14,838 nt of DNA from a bacterium (GTDB taxonomy: Bacteria > Chloroflexota > Chloroflexia > Thermomicrobiales > UBA6265). Shown piece by piece: positions 1 through 6,378 of this stretch (positions are counted from its first letter, which is position 1; each line of letters begins with the position of its first letter). The stretch covers positions 1-14,838 of the forward strand of contig JAPOLF010000024.1 of NCBI GenBank assembly GCA_029977305.1. The letters run 5' to 3'. The notes beneath the pieces were generated by a model. It searched no databases. It was given only the letters and a program-made list of their open reading frames with translations, and was not told the DNA's origin. A program made the translations under genes and the position numbers.

Positions 1-336
1 GGATGGGAAGCCGAGGCTGCCGTGGCACGATTGGGTGGCACATTGCGCCTGCTTCGCATTGGGACGCGGTCGGCGAACAGCCATGCCGCTGGTGGCGATC
101 GCCTTGGCCGTCGAGCCTTGCTGGCGGCGACCGATGCGCCGCACGATGTGCGGATCTCGCTGCTGCCCCAACCGGGGATGCTGTGGCGATTCCACCAAGA
201 CCGGGCGGCCGAGGCGTGGTGCGCATCCGCGGCATGGATCGGCGATCACCATGCGGCAACCCGTGCCTCGCGCCGCGACGTCGATGGCCGGCGCACGATC
301 TGGCGGCCCTCGCAAATCGAAAAGGATTCCGTCTGA
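1..336 (+). CDS. C-terminal part of an unidentified protein (5' end outside window)
   Basis: The frame starting at base 1 is open from the left edge to a TGA at 334-336, giving about 111 residues. Third codon positions are mostly G or C, and second positions clearly less so, as expected for a coding frame in GC-rich DNA. The peptide is rich in Arg, Ala and Trp and ends in RTIWRPSQIEKDSV. I recognise no domain, signal peptide or membrane segment. GTG at 22-24 or TTG at 31-33 could start a short protein, but no good Shine-Dalgarno precedes them, so the tail of a longer gene is more likely. It converges on rpsI with a hairpin between. Two other plus frames are also open here, so the call is tentative. 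Confidence 0.4.
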   Translation, partial: GWEAEAAVARLGGTLRLLRIGTRSANSHAAGGDRLGRRALLAATDAPHDVRISLLPQPGMLWRFHQDRAAEAWCASAAWIGDHHAATRASRRDVDGRRTIWRPSQIEKDSV

Positions 337-380
337 CGCCCCTCCTCCTCGTTTGGTCGTCTTGATCAACGGTCAACGCA

Positions 381-408
381 GAACGGGAGGCCTTGCGGCC
401 TCCCGTTC
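381..408 (-). terminator. Hairpin terminator candidate at the end of the ribosomal cluster
   Basis: A perfect 12-bp inverted repeat (381-392 with 397-408) is separated by 4 bases. Read on the minus strand the loop is GCAA, a GNRA tetraloop; on the plus strand it is TTGC. It begins 22 nt after the rpsI stop and is by far the strongest stem I see in the window. No long U run follows on either strand; the minus-strand sequence after the stem is TGCGTTGACC. It may end transcription without a classic U-tract, protect the 3' end, or serve the converging plus-strand gene as well. Confidence 0.7.
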
Positions 409-430
409 GATGCTTCCGGCGGATGTGTGA

Positions 431-832
431 TTAGCGCTTGGTGTACTGCGGCGCCTTGCGGGCGCGCTTGAGTCCGACCTTCTTGCGCTCCTTCATGCGC
501 GCATCGCGCGTGAGCAGCTTGGCGCTCTTGAGCGCAGGGCGGAGTTCACCGTCGAACTTGAGCAGTGCGCGGGCGATGCCATGGCTGATGGCACCGGCCT
601 GTCCGGAGACGCCGCCACCGACGACCCGAACAGTGATGTCGAAGCGCTCACCCGTCCCGGTCAACCGGAGCGGCGCAGAGAGCATCTGCTGGAGGATGGC
701 GCGACCACCGAAGTAGTCCCGCGAAGTCTTGCCATTGACGATGATCTTGCCCGTGCCGCCCGGAATCAGGCGAACGCGCGCGATCGCCGTCTTGCGTCGT
801 CCGGTTGCCCAGTGGTATGCGTTCTGACTCAC
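431..832 (-). CDS. rpsI: Small subunit ribosomal protein S9
   Basis: S9 (uS9) sits in the head of the 30S subunit, and its C-terminal tail reaches the P-site tRNA. The 133-residue product has the usual bacterial length. The N-terminal GRRKTAIARVRL motif, the central VVGGGVSGQAGAISHGIARAL block and the basic tail ending in PQYTKR are all typical. The start is GTG at 832, preceded by GGGAGG at 840-845 with 7 nt spacing. It is the last gene of the cluster, 53 nt after rplM, the usual L13-S9 pair. A hairpin at 852-872 lies between the two, and a strong stem follows the stop. Confidence 0.98.
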   Translation of the reverse strand: MSQNAYHWATGRRKTAIARVRLIPGGTGKIIVNGKTSRDYFGGRAILQQMLSAPLRLTGTGERFDITVRVVGGGVSGQAGAISHGIARALLKFDGELRPALKSAKLLTRDARMKERKKVGLKRARKAPQYTKR

Positions 833-851
833 CGCGTTTCCTCCCGTGTGG

Positions 852-872
852 ACCGCCGTGCCTCTCGGCGGT
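852..872 (-). other. Intercistronic hairpin between rplM and rpsI
   Basis: A perfect 7-bp stem pairs 852-858 with 866-872 around a 7-nt loop. It lies 13 nt after the rplM stop and just upstream of the rpsI Shine-Dalgarno at 840-845. There is no U-tract, so processing, mRNA stability or translation control is more plausible than termination. Chance is possible in GC-rich DNA. Confidence 0.35.
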
Positions 873-885
873 GCCTCGTCGAATG

Positions 886-1344
886 CTAGGACGCCTTCCG
901 GCTGTCGATCGGCAGCGGCTTCGGCTGCTGGCTCGCATGCGGATGGCCGGCGCCGGCGTACACCTTCAACTTGCGCATCTGCTCATCGCCCAACGTGGTC
1001 TTGGGGAGCATGCCGCGGACGGCATTCTGCACGATCCGCTCCGGATGCGTCCGGCGGGTGTCGCGCACCGACGTCTGGCGGAACCCACCCGGGAAGCCGG
1101 AGTGTCGGTAGTAGAACTTCTGGGTTTCCTTCTTGCCGGTGAGGACGACCTTGTCGGCATTGACGACGATGACGAAGTCGCCCATGTCCATGTGGTTCGT
1201 GTAGGTCGGCTTGTTCTTGCCGCGGATGACCATCGCCACCTGCGACGCGAGCCGCCCGAGGGTCAGACCCTCGGCGTCCACGATCCACCAATCACGGTGC
1301 AAGTGCGTCTCATGCGCTTTCGGTGACCACGTCTTGCGTTCCAT
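886..1344 (-). CDS. rplM: Large subunit ribosomal protein L13
   Basis: L13 (uL13) is an early-assembly 50S protein that binds 23S rRNA. The 152-residue product carries the family blocks WWIVDAEG (about 19-26), TLGRLAS (28-34), GDFVIVVNADKV (55-66) and YYRHSGFPGG (78-87). The ATG at 1344 is chosen because GAGGAG at 1354-1359 sits 9 nt upstream. An in-frame TTG at 1351-1353 would add three residues but directly abuts that site and is unlikely. The C-terminus is slightly long and ends in a Pro/Lys/Ser-rich stretch. It lies between truA and rpsI. Confidence 0.98.
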   Translation of the reverse strand: MERKTWSPKAHETHLHRDWWIVDAEGLTLGRLASQVAMVIRGKNKPTYTNHMDMGDFVIVVNADKVVLTGKKETQKFYYRHSGFPGGFRQTSVRDTRRTHPERIVQNAVRGMLPKTTLGDEQMRKLKVYAGAGHPHASQQPKPLPIDSRKAS

Positions 1345-1380
1345 CTCCGCCAACTCCTCGACGCGTTCGGGCGTCTCTCT

Positions 1381-1397
1381 CGCGGGCTATCCCCGCG
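1381..1397 (-). other. Hairpin around the truA stop codon
   Basis: A perfect 6-bp GC-only stem pairs 1381-1386 with 1392-1397. Its 5-nt loop, 1387-1391, contains the truA TAG stop codon. There is no U-tract. It could affect ribosome release, mRNA decay or coupling to rplM, or be chance. Confidence 0.3.
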
Positions 1398-2220
1398 TTG
1401 AAGCCCGAACCGTATCCTCGGGCCAGTCCTCGTAACCGATCTGCCAGAGCGTCAGCCCGGAGGCCTCGGCTGTTCCACCCGCCGCGCGCCGGTCAGGCCG
1501 GGCGAGCAATTCGCCAATCCAGTCCGTCGGTCGGACTCCCCTTCCGACGTCGACGATCGCCGCGACGATCGTCCGCACCATCTGCGGCAGGAATCCGGTT
1601 CCCACCACCCGGTACTCGACAAGCAACTCGTCAGCCTCGGTCGGGCCCCACCACACCGGGAGGACCCTTACTTCACTGACGAAGAGCGTTCGCACCGTCC
1701 CTTTCGGGCGCTGCTGGCGCTCCGACCACGGAACCCCTTCCCCGCCGCCGGCAAAGGACGCGAAATCATGCGTCCCAGCCAATTGCGCGGAGGCTTCCGC
1801 CATCCGCCCGAGATCCAACGACGCCCTGCGCCACCAGACCCGGTCCGCCGCCAACGGTGCTCGCTTCCCACTCCAGACGCGATACCGGTATTCCCGCCAT
1901 CGTGCGTCGTATCGGGCGTTGAACCCCGCTGGTTCGCGCCGGACGGAGACGATCGCGAGATCGCTCGGCAGGCGCGCGTTCAGCGCTTCACCGATGGTCG
2001 CCAGGCTCAGGTCCGGCCGGAGGTCGTCGAGACTGACCACCTGCCTTGCTGCGTGCACTCCGCGATCGGTTCGGCCGGCAAACGTGGTGACAGGTCGAGT
2101 GCCGAACAGTCCGTGGAGGGCGTCGCCCAGTTCCCCTTGCACCGTCCGCTTCCCGGGTTGCACCTGCGACCCGTGGAAATCGGTGCCGTCATAGCTGACG
2201 ACGAGCGCCAGCTGCTCCAT
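1387..2220 (-). CDS. truA: tRNA pseudouridine(38-40) synthase TruA
   Basis: TruA converts uridines 38-40 in the anticodon stem-loop of many tRNAs to pseudouridine in the cytoplasm. The 277-residue product has the N-terminal YDGTDFHG motif (10-17), the catalytic motif GRTDRGVHA with the nucleophile Asp52, and the C-terminal block GTGFLPQMVRTIV. The usual Trp after FHG is Ser here, a mild departure at a position that is often W. The start is ATG at 2220, 13 nt after rplQ, with only a weak Shine-Dalgarno, so translation may be coupled to rplQ. The order rplQ-truA-rplM-rpsI is common in bacteria; no ECF transporter genes are inserted here. Confidence 0.96.
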   Translation of the reverse strand: MEQLALVVSYDGTDFHGSQVQPGKRTVQGELGDALHGLFGTRPVTTFAGRTDRGVHAARQVVSLDDLRPDLSLATIGEALNARLPSDLAIVSVRREPAGFNARYDARWREYRYRVWSGKRAPLAADRVWWRRASLDLGRMAEASAQLAGTHDFASFAGGGEGVPWSERQQRPKGTVRTLFVSEVRVLPVWWGPTEADELLVEYRVVGTGFLPQMVRTIVAAIVDVGRGVRPTDWIGELLARPDRRAAGGTAEASGLTLWQIGYEDWPEDTVRASTRG

Positions 2221-2233
2221 CGAGGGCGTCCCG

Positions 2234-2590
2234 TTACGCCTCGATCAGTTCGATCAGGGCCAGCGGAGCGGCATCGCCCTTCCGCGGACCGAGCTTGGAA
2301 ATGCGGGTGTAGCCGCCCTTACCTGCCTCGTAGCGCGGGCCGAGCACGTCGAAGAGCTTCTCCGTGGCGACCTGATTGTCGATCTTCTGCATCACGAGGC
2401 GCCGATGGTGCGGCGTGTCCTCGGAGGCGATGGAAATGAGCTTCTCGACGACCGGGCGAATGGTCTTCGCCTTGGCCTCGGTGGTGGTGATCCGCTCGTG
2501 CATGATCATCGAGATCGACAGCTGCCGGAGCAGTGCCGAGCGCTGAGCTGGGTTGCGACCGAACTTCCGGCCGGCTCGTCCGTGCCTCAT
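2234..2590 (-). CDS. rplQ: Large subunit ribosomal protein L17
   Basis: L17 (bL17) is a bacterial 50S protein near the peptide exit. The 118-residue product begins MRHGRAGRKFGRNPAQR and includes the ITTTEAKAKTIRPVVEKLI helix (about 34-52), both diagnostic, with a normal C-terminal domain ending in LIELIEA. The ATG at 2590 is 3 nt past the rpoA stop. Its Shine-Dalgarno GAGGAG (2597-2602) is made from the last two Glu codons of rpoA, so the two genes are almost certainly translationally coupled. Confidence 0.98.
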   Translation of the reverse strand: MRHGRAGRKFGRNPAQRSALLRQLSISMIMHERITTTEAKAKTIRPVVEKLISIASEDTPHHRRLVMQKIDNQVATEKLFDVLGPRYEAGKGGYTRISKLGPRKGDAAPLALIELIEA

Positions 2591-2593
2591 GAT

Positions 2594-3688
2594 CTACTCC
2601 TCGTCTTGGCTGAACGGGTCGTCGGAGCCGATGAGGGACGCAATCGCGGCCTCGTCGTCGCCATCGAACTCGCCATCGTCGTCACCGGCGAAATCGGCAT
2701 ACAGGCCCGGGGCGAACACACCGGTGTTGCCGCCCGGAAGGTAGCCGAACTCATCGAGGCGCTGGCGGAGCTCATTCAGGGAGCGCGGACCGAAGTTGCG
2801 AATGGAAAGCAACTGGTCCGGATCCATGGTGAGCACCTGGCCGACCTTCTCGATCTGCCGGCTGCGAAGCGCATTGAGCACTCGGGGCGAAAGCCCGAGT
2901 TCGGCGAGAGCCTTGTTCTGGACCTCGTCCGAGATGTAGGAGGTCGACGGGGCAACACCCTCTCGAGCACCGCGGTTGAACTCCGCGAAGACCCGGGTGT
3001 GCTCGATCATGATCCGAGCGGCCTCGGCGAGCGCGTCATCCGGCTCGATCGTGCCGTCGGTGAGGATCTCGAGCACGAGGCGATCGTGATCGGTCTCCGA
3101 GCCGACGCGGGTGCGCTCGACCACGAAGTTGACCTTCTCGATCGGGGTGTAGATCGCGTCGATCGGGATCTCGCCAAGCGAGTAGTTGTTGACGTCCTGC
3201 GCCTCGGCCGGGACATACCCGCTGTCGCGGGTGATGACCAGGTCCATGTCGAGCACGCCATCCGGAGAGTCGATCGTCGCGATCACCTGATTCGGGGTGA
3301 CCAGATCGACTTCGGTCGGCCAATTGACATCGGCAGCGGTGACCACGCGCTCGCCGGTGCCATCGCCCCGGACGTAGAGATGGGCACGCGCCTCGCCGTT
3401 GATTTCCATCACGCGCTTGAGGCGGATCTGCTTGAGATTGAGCACGATCTCGGTGACATCCTCGCGGACGCCATTCACGGTCGAGAACTCGTGCCAGACG
3501 TTGTCGATGCGGATGCGCGAGACGGCCACACCGTCAAGCGACCGCAGGAGCACGCGGCGAAGGGCGTTGCCCATCGTCGTGCCGAATCCCTGCTCGAGGG
3601 GCTCGGCCACGTATCGGGCGTAATTGAGGCCTTCCTCCACCCGATCCAATTTCACTTCCGGGCGTCCAATCACTGGCGCATCAAACAC
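2594..3688 (-). CDS. rpoA: DNA-directed RNA polymerase subunit alpha, with acidic C-terminal tail
   Basis: RpoA dimerises to nucleate RNA polymerase assembly, and its C-terminal domain contacts UP elements and activators. The GTG at 3688 is chosen because a perfect AGGAGG (3698-3703) lies 9 nt upstream; the frame stays open to 3763 but without support. That gives 364 residues. The N-terminal domain (about 1-235) has MGNALRRVLL (39-48) and EDVTEIVLNLK (76-86). The C-terminal domain (about 252-316) keeps NFGPRSLNEL; Arg269 and Asn272 appear to match E. coli DNA-binding residues R265 and N268. Residues 318-364 form an unusual tail, very acidic over the last 30 residues (13 Asp/Glu). The gene follows rpsD after 84 nt, as in alpha operons. 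Confidence 0.98.
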   Translation of the reverse strand: MFDAPVIGRPEVKLDRVEEGLNYARYVAEPLEQGFGTTMGNALRRVLLRSLDGVAVSRIRIDNVWHEFSTVNGVREDVTEIVLNLKQIRLKRVMEINGEARAHLYVRGDGTGERVVTAADVNWPTEVDLVTPNQVIATIDSPDGVLDMDLVITRDSGYVPAEAQDVNNYSLGEIPIDAIYTPIEKVNFVVERTRVGSETDHDRLVLEILTDGTIEPDDALAEAARIMIEHTRVFAEFNRGAREGVAPSTSYISDEVQNKALAELGLSPRVLNALRSRQIEKVGQVLTMDPDQLLSIRNFGPRSLNELRQRLDEFGYLPGGNTGVFAPGLYADFAGDDDGEFDGDDEAAIASLIGSDDPFSQDEE

Positions 3689-3772
3689 TGGGTATCGCCT
3701 CCTGCGCATCGCCGAACCGAGTCGGGACCGCTTTCGATCCTCTCGCGGTGCGACGACCGCCAACGCTCAACG

Positions 3773-4417
3773 CTAGCGGCTGTAGTGCTCGACGATCAGC
3801 GCCTCGTTGAAGGGCGGGATCTCCACCTGGTCACGCGTCGGCAACACGAGCACCTTGCCGGAAAGCTGGTTGGCATCGACGCTCAGCCATTCCGGGGCGC
3901 GCTTGGTGTTGAGGACCTCGCCGAAGCCGGAGAAGTACTCGCGCTTGCGGGACTCGGTGCGGACCGAGACGACGTCGCTCGGCCGAACGAGGAACGAAGG
4001 AATGTTGGTCTTGCGGCCATTGACGGTGAAGTGGCCGTGGCGCACCAACTGCCGCGCCTGGCGGCGGGAATCAGCGAACCCCATCCGGAACACCACGTTG
4101 TCGAGGCGCGACTCGAGGATCTGGATCAGGTTGTCACCCGTGACCCCACCCTTGCGCTCGGCCTCCTCGAAGTGCTTGCGGAACTGGCTCTCCATCACGC
4201 CGTAGTAGCGGCGGACCTTCTGCTTCTCGCGCAGCTGCATGCCGAACTCCGACGGGCGGCGCGTGCGGCGCTGACCGTGCTGGCCCGGGGGGAAATTCTT
4301 GGCAGGGGTGCGCTGGGTGATCGGGCACTTCGGCCCATCACAGCGTGCACCCTTCAAGTAGAGCTTCAATCCTTCCCGTCGGCAGAGACGGCAGACGGGA
4401 CCGGTGTACCTCGCCAT
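3773..4417 (-). CDS. rpsD: Small subunit ribosomal protein S4, zinc-finger form
   Basis: S4 (uS4) is a primary 16S rRNA binder and, in many bacteria, the translational repressor of the alpha operon. The 214-residue product has an N-terminal zinc-binding set Cys9, Cys12, Cys26 and Cys31. The typical YPPGQHGQ-like block is FPPGQHGQ (42-49), and the S4 RNA-binding domain spans about 103-165 (SRLDNVVFRMGFADSRRQAR). The start is ATG at 4417, preceded by AGGAGGG at 4429-4435. A somewhat long insert, DGPKCPITQRTPAK (27-40), sits between the finger and the PPGQHG block. It lies between rpsK and rpoA, the usual order. Confidence 0.98.
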   Translation of the reverse strand: MARYTGPVCRLCRREGLKLYLKGARCDGPKCPITQRTPAKNFPPGQHGQRRTRRPSEFGMQLREKQKVRRYYGVMESQFRKHFEEAERKGGVTGDNLIQILESRLDNVVFRMGFADSRRQARQLVRHGHFTVNGRKTNIPSFLVRPSDVVSVRTESRKREYFSGFGEVLNTKRAPEWLSVDANQLSGKVLVLPTRDQVEIPPFNEALIVEHYSR

Positions 4418-4474
4418 CGTGTGATCAACCCTCCTACCTCACGAGCCATCACGGCCCGGGAGTGCGTAAGCTCC

Positions 4475-4891
4475 TTAGACGCGGCGCCGCTTCGGCGGCC
4501 GGCACCCGTTGTGCGGGATGGGCGTGGTGTCGGTGATCGAGATCACCTGGACGCCGCTCGACTGCAGGGAGCGGATCGCCATCTCACGGCCCGAACCCGG
4601 GCCTTTGACGAAGACGTCCACCTGGCGCAGCCCGTGCTCCATCGCCTTGCGAGCGGCCGCCTCAGCGGTCACCTGCGCGGCGTAGGGCGTGCTCTTGCGG
4701 CTGCCCTTGAAGCCGTTGGAACCGGCGCTCGACCACGAGATCACGTTCCCGGCCGGGTCGGTGAGGGTCACGATGGTGTTGTTGAACGTCGCCTGGATGT
4801 AGGCACGCCCTCGGGGGATGTTCTTCCTATCCCTTCGCCGGACGCGCGTCTTTCCCTTGCCGGCACCAGCCGACCGCTTTCGCTCTGACAT
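4475..4891 (-). CDS. rpsK: Small subunit ribosomal protein S11
   Basis: S11 (uS11) lies on the 30S platform near the E site and the mRNA exit. The 138-residue product shows the family core QATFNNTIVTLTD (33-45), GFKGSRKSTPYAAQ (60-73), VKGPGSGRE (95-103) and the conserved ending TPIPHNGCRPPKRRRV. The N-terminus is a basic Lys/Arg-rich extension of the usual kind. The ATG at 4891 follows GGAGGAG (4903-4909). It is 57 nt before rpsD and 68 nt after rpsM. That upstream gap contains two small hairpins (see 4912-4930 and 4941-4964). Confidence 0.98.
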   Translation of the reverse strand: MSERKRSAGAGKGKTRVRRRDRKNIPRGRAYIQATFNNTIVTLTDPAGNVISWSSAGSNGFKGSRKSTPYAAQVTAEAAARKAMEHGLRQVDVFVKGPGSGREMAIRSLQSSGVQVISITDTTPIPHNGCRPPKRRRV

Positions 4892-4911
4892 AGCGTTTCA
4901 CGCTCCTCCAC

Positions 4912-4930
4912 CGGCGATCAATCGTCGCCG
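4912..4930 (-). other. Short hairpin upstream of the rpsK ribosome-binding site
   Basis: A perfect 6-bp stem pairs 4912-4917 with 4925-4930 around a 7-nt loop, in the rpsM-rpsK gap. It ends two bases before the GGAGGAG of rpsK (4903-4909) in the direction of transcription. It could modulate rpsK initiation; stability was not calculated. Confidence 0.25.
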
Positions 4931-4940
4931 ATATCAACAG

Positions 4941-4964
4941 AGTAACCAGACCTTACCGGTTACT
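4941..4964 (-). other. Hairpin covering the rpsM stop codon
   Basis: A perfect 7-bp stem pairs 4941-4947 with 4958-4964 around a 10-nt loop. The rpsM TAA (4960-4962) lies inside the upstream arm of the RNA. The stem is only about half G-C, unlike its surroundings, which makes the match less trivially explained by composition. No U-tract follows. Confidence 0.35.
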
Positions 4965-5331
4965 TCTTCTTGCGACCGCCCACAGCGCGGCGGGGACCAC
5001 GGCGCGTGCGCGCATTGGTGCGCGTGCGCTGACCGCGACACGGCAGGCCGCGGCGATGCCGCATCCCGCGGTAGCACCCGATGTCCATCAGGCGCTTGAT
5101 GTTCATCGACACCTCGCGGCGGAGGTCACCCTCAACGCGCATCTCTTTGTCGATGATCTCGCGAAGACGATTCAACTCGTCCTCGGTGAGATTCTTGATC
5201 CGGGTGTCGGGGCTGACCCGTGCACGCTCCAGCAGCTTCTGGCTGGTGTGCAGGCCGATCCCGTAGATGTAGGTCAGCCCCACCTCTACCCGCTTGTCTC
5301 GTGGCAGGTCAATACCGGCGATACGTGCCAT
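4960..5331 (-). CDS. rpsM: Small subunit ribosomal protein S13
   Basis: S13 (uS13) is in the 30S head, contacts the P-site tRNA and forms bridges to the 50S. The 123-residue product starts MARIAGIDLPRDKRVEVGLTYIYGIG, carries the helix-turn-helix core LMDIGCYRGMRHRRGLP (about 81-97) and ends in a long basic tail (RGQRTRTNARTRRGPRRAV then GGRKKK). The ATG at 5331 has an upstream GGGAGAGG. It opens the alpha-operon part of the cluster, 33 nt after rpmJ. In E. coli this leader is the S4 repression target; no such pseudoknot is visible in so short a gap. Confidence 0.98.
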   Translation of the reverse strand: MARIAGIDLPRDKRVEVGLTYIYGIGLHTSQKLLERARVSPDTRIKNLTEDELNRLREIIDKEMRVEGDLRREVSMNIKRLMDIGCYRGMRHRRGLPCRGQRTRTNARTRRGPRRAVGGRKKK

Positions 5332-5364
5332 CCGCTCTTGCCTCTCCCGATCCGATCGTTACGC

Positions 5365-5478
5365 TTAACCCTGTCGCTGCTTGTGCCGGGGGTTGGTGCA
5401 GATCACGCGGATCACCCCGTGCCGCCGGATGATCCGGCATTTCTCGCAGCGCTTCGTCACCGACGCGGCAACCTTCAT
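5365..5478 (-). CDS. rpmJ: Large subunit ribosomal protein L36, zinc-binding form
   Basis: L36 (bL36) is the smallest 50S protein and stabilises 23S rRNA near the GTPase-associated region. The 37-residue product, MKVAASVTKRCEKCRIIRRH onward, has the zinc ligands Cys11, Cys14, Cys27 and His32. The frame is open upstream to 5580, but the ATG at 5478 gives the family length and is preceded by GAGGTGAGGAAAGCG. It lies between map and rpsM. The translation initiation factor gene infA, often found directly upstream, is absent here. Confidence 0.97.
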   Translation of the reverse strand: MKVAASVTKRCEKCRIIRRHGVIRVICTNPRHKQRQG

Positions 5479-5558
5479 CGCTTTCCTCACCTCGCGCCGA
5501 ACGACGCCATCACGGCGCCAATCGAGCGCCAACCTGTGATTCCCACACGTGAACGCGA

Positions 5559-5577
5559 CGCATGCTGTGGGCATGCG
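5559..5577 (-). other. Hairpin in the map-rpmJ gap
   Basis: A perfect 7-bp stem (5559-5565 with 5571-5577) surrounds a 5-nt loop, 10 nt after the map stop at 5588. The 109-nt gap (5479-5587) holds no gene. A second, weaker 5-bp stem is at 5514-5530. No U-tract follows, and I find no convincing promoter. It might mark an mRNA processing or partial termination point between the spc and alpha sections. Confidence 0.4.
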
Positions 5578-5587
5578 CACGAAGTTG

Positions 5588-6355
5588 CTATTCTACACCC
5601 ACCCCCTGTGGTTTCGTCAAGATTTCCCCTCCGTCCGGTCCGATGGCCACCGTGTGCTCAAAATGGGCGGACAGGGAGCCATCGGTGGTGACCACCGTCC
5701 ACTTGTCCTTGAGGGTGCGTGTCCGTTCAGTCCCAAGGGTGAGCATCGGCTCGATCGCAAGGGTCATCCCCGCACGGAGCAGGACGCCGAACTGGGCCTC
5801 GCCGTGGTTGGGCACATGGGGCTCTTCATGCATGGAGCGCCCGATCCCATGTCCGCCGTACTCACGGATGATCCCGTACCCGCCGGCTGAGGCGAATTGC
5901 TCCACGGCGTGGCCAATAGCCCCGAGGCGATTGCCGGCCTTGGCCGCCGCGATGGCCAGATAGAGCGAATGCTCGGTGTCGCGCAGGAGCTGAGCCGCCT
6001 TCTCGGAGATGTCACCTACCGGGTAGGTCCAAGCGGAATCGCCGTGGAACCCATGAAGGATGGCACCAACATCGACCGCGATGATGTCCCCGCTCTTCAG
6101 TGCGCGCTTGCCGGGGATGCCGTGGACGATCTCGTCGTTGATCGAGGCGCAGATGTGACCGGGGAACCCGTGATACCCGAGGAAGGAGGAGGTCGCCCCA
6201 AACTCCTTCATGGTGTCCTCGGCCAAGCGATCGAGCTCGATGGTGGTGACACCCGGTTTGATCGTCGCTTTCATCCGGCGATGGATCTCGGCAACAACGG
6301 CGCCCGCCGCGCGCATTTTGGCGATCTCATCAGCATTCTTGATGGTGATCGCCAT
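5588..6355 (-). CDS. map: Methionine aminopeptidase, type I
   Basis: Map removes the initiator methionine from nascent proteins when the second residue is small. The 255-residue product has all five metal ligands of the pita-bread fold: Asp95, Asp106, His169, Glu202 and Glu233, plus the substrate-side His78 (EIVHGIP) and His176. There is no N-terminal zinc-finger or SH3 extension, so it is the short type Ia form. The ATG at 6355 has a GGGAG about 11 nt upstream and lies 23 nt after adk. The C-terminus ends shortly after the final Glu-containing block HFEHTVAIG. Confidence 0.97.
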   Translation of the reverse strand: MAITIKNADEIAKMRAAGAVVAEIHRRMKATIKPGVTTIELDRLAEDTMKEFGATSSFLGYHGFPGHICASINDEIVHGIPGKRALKSGDIIAVDVGAILHGFHGDSAWTYPVGDISEKAAQLLRDTEHSLYLAIAAAKAGNRLGAIGHAVEQFASAGGYGIIREYGGHGIGRSMHEEPHVPNHGEAQFGVLLRAGMTLAIEPMLTLGTERTRTLKDKWTVVTTDGSLSAHFEHTVAIGPDGGEILTKPQGVGVE

Positions 6356-6378
6356 GGCCGAACGACTCCCGCGGCGCG

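Noticed and set aside
35..430. Plus-strand frames 3-365 and 35-430 at the left edge
   Set aside because: They overlap the better-supported frame 1-336; the second runs across the terminator hairpin up to the rpsI stop codon, and neither shows a family motif.
3689..3772. A possible internal promoter or S4 site ahead of rpoA
   Set aside because: No convincing -10/-35 pair is visible, and the only stem is 5 bp; the gap holds a clear Shine-Dalgarno and nothing else I can support.
2405..4888. An 827-codon open frame on the plus strand across rplQ, rpoA, rpsD and rpsK
   Set aside because: It runs antisense to four certain genes, spans their gaps and has no recognisable domain; long antisense frames are common in GC-rich coding DNA.
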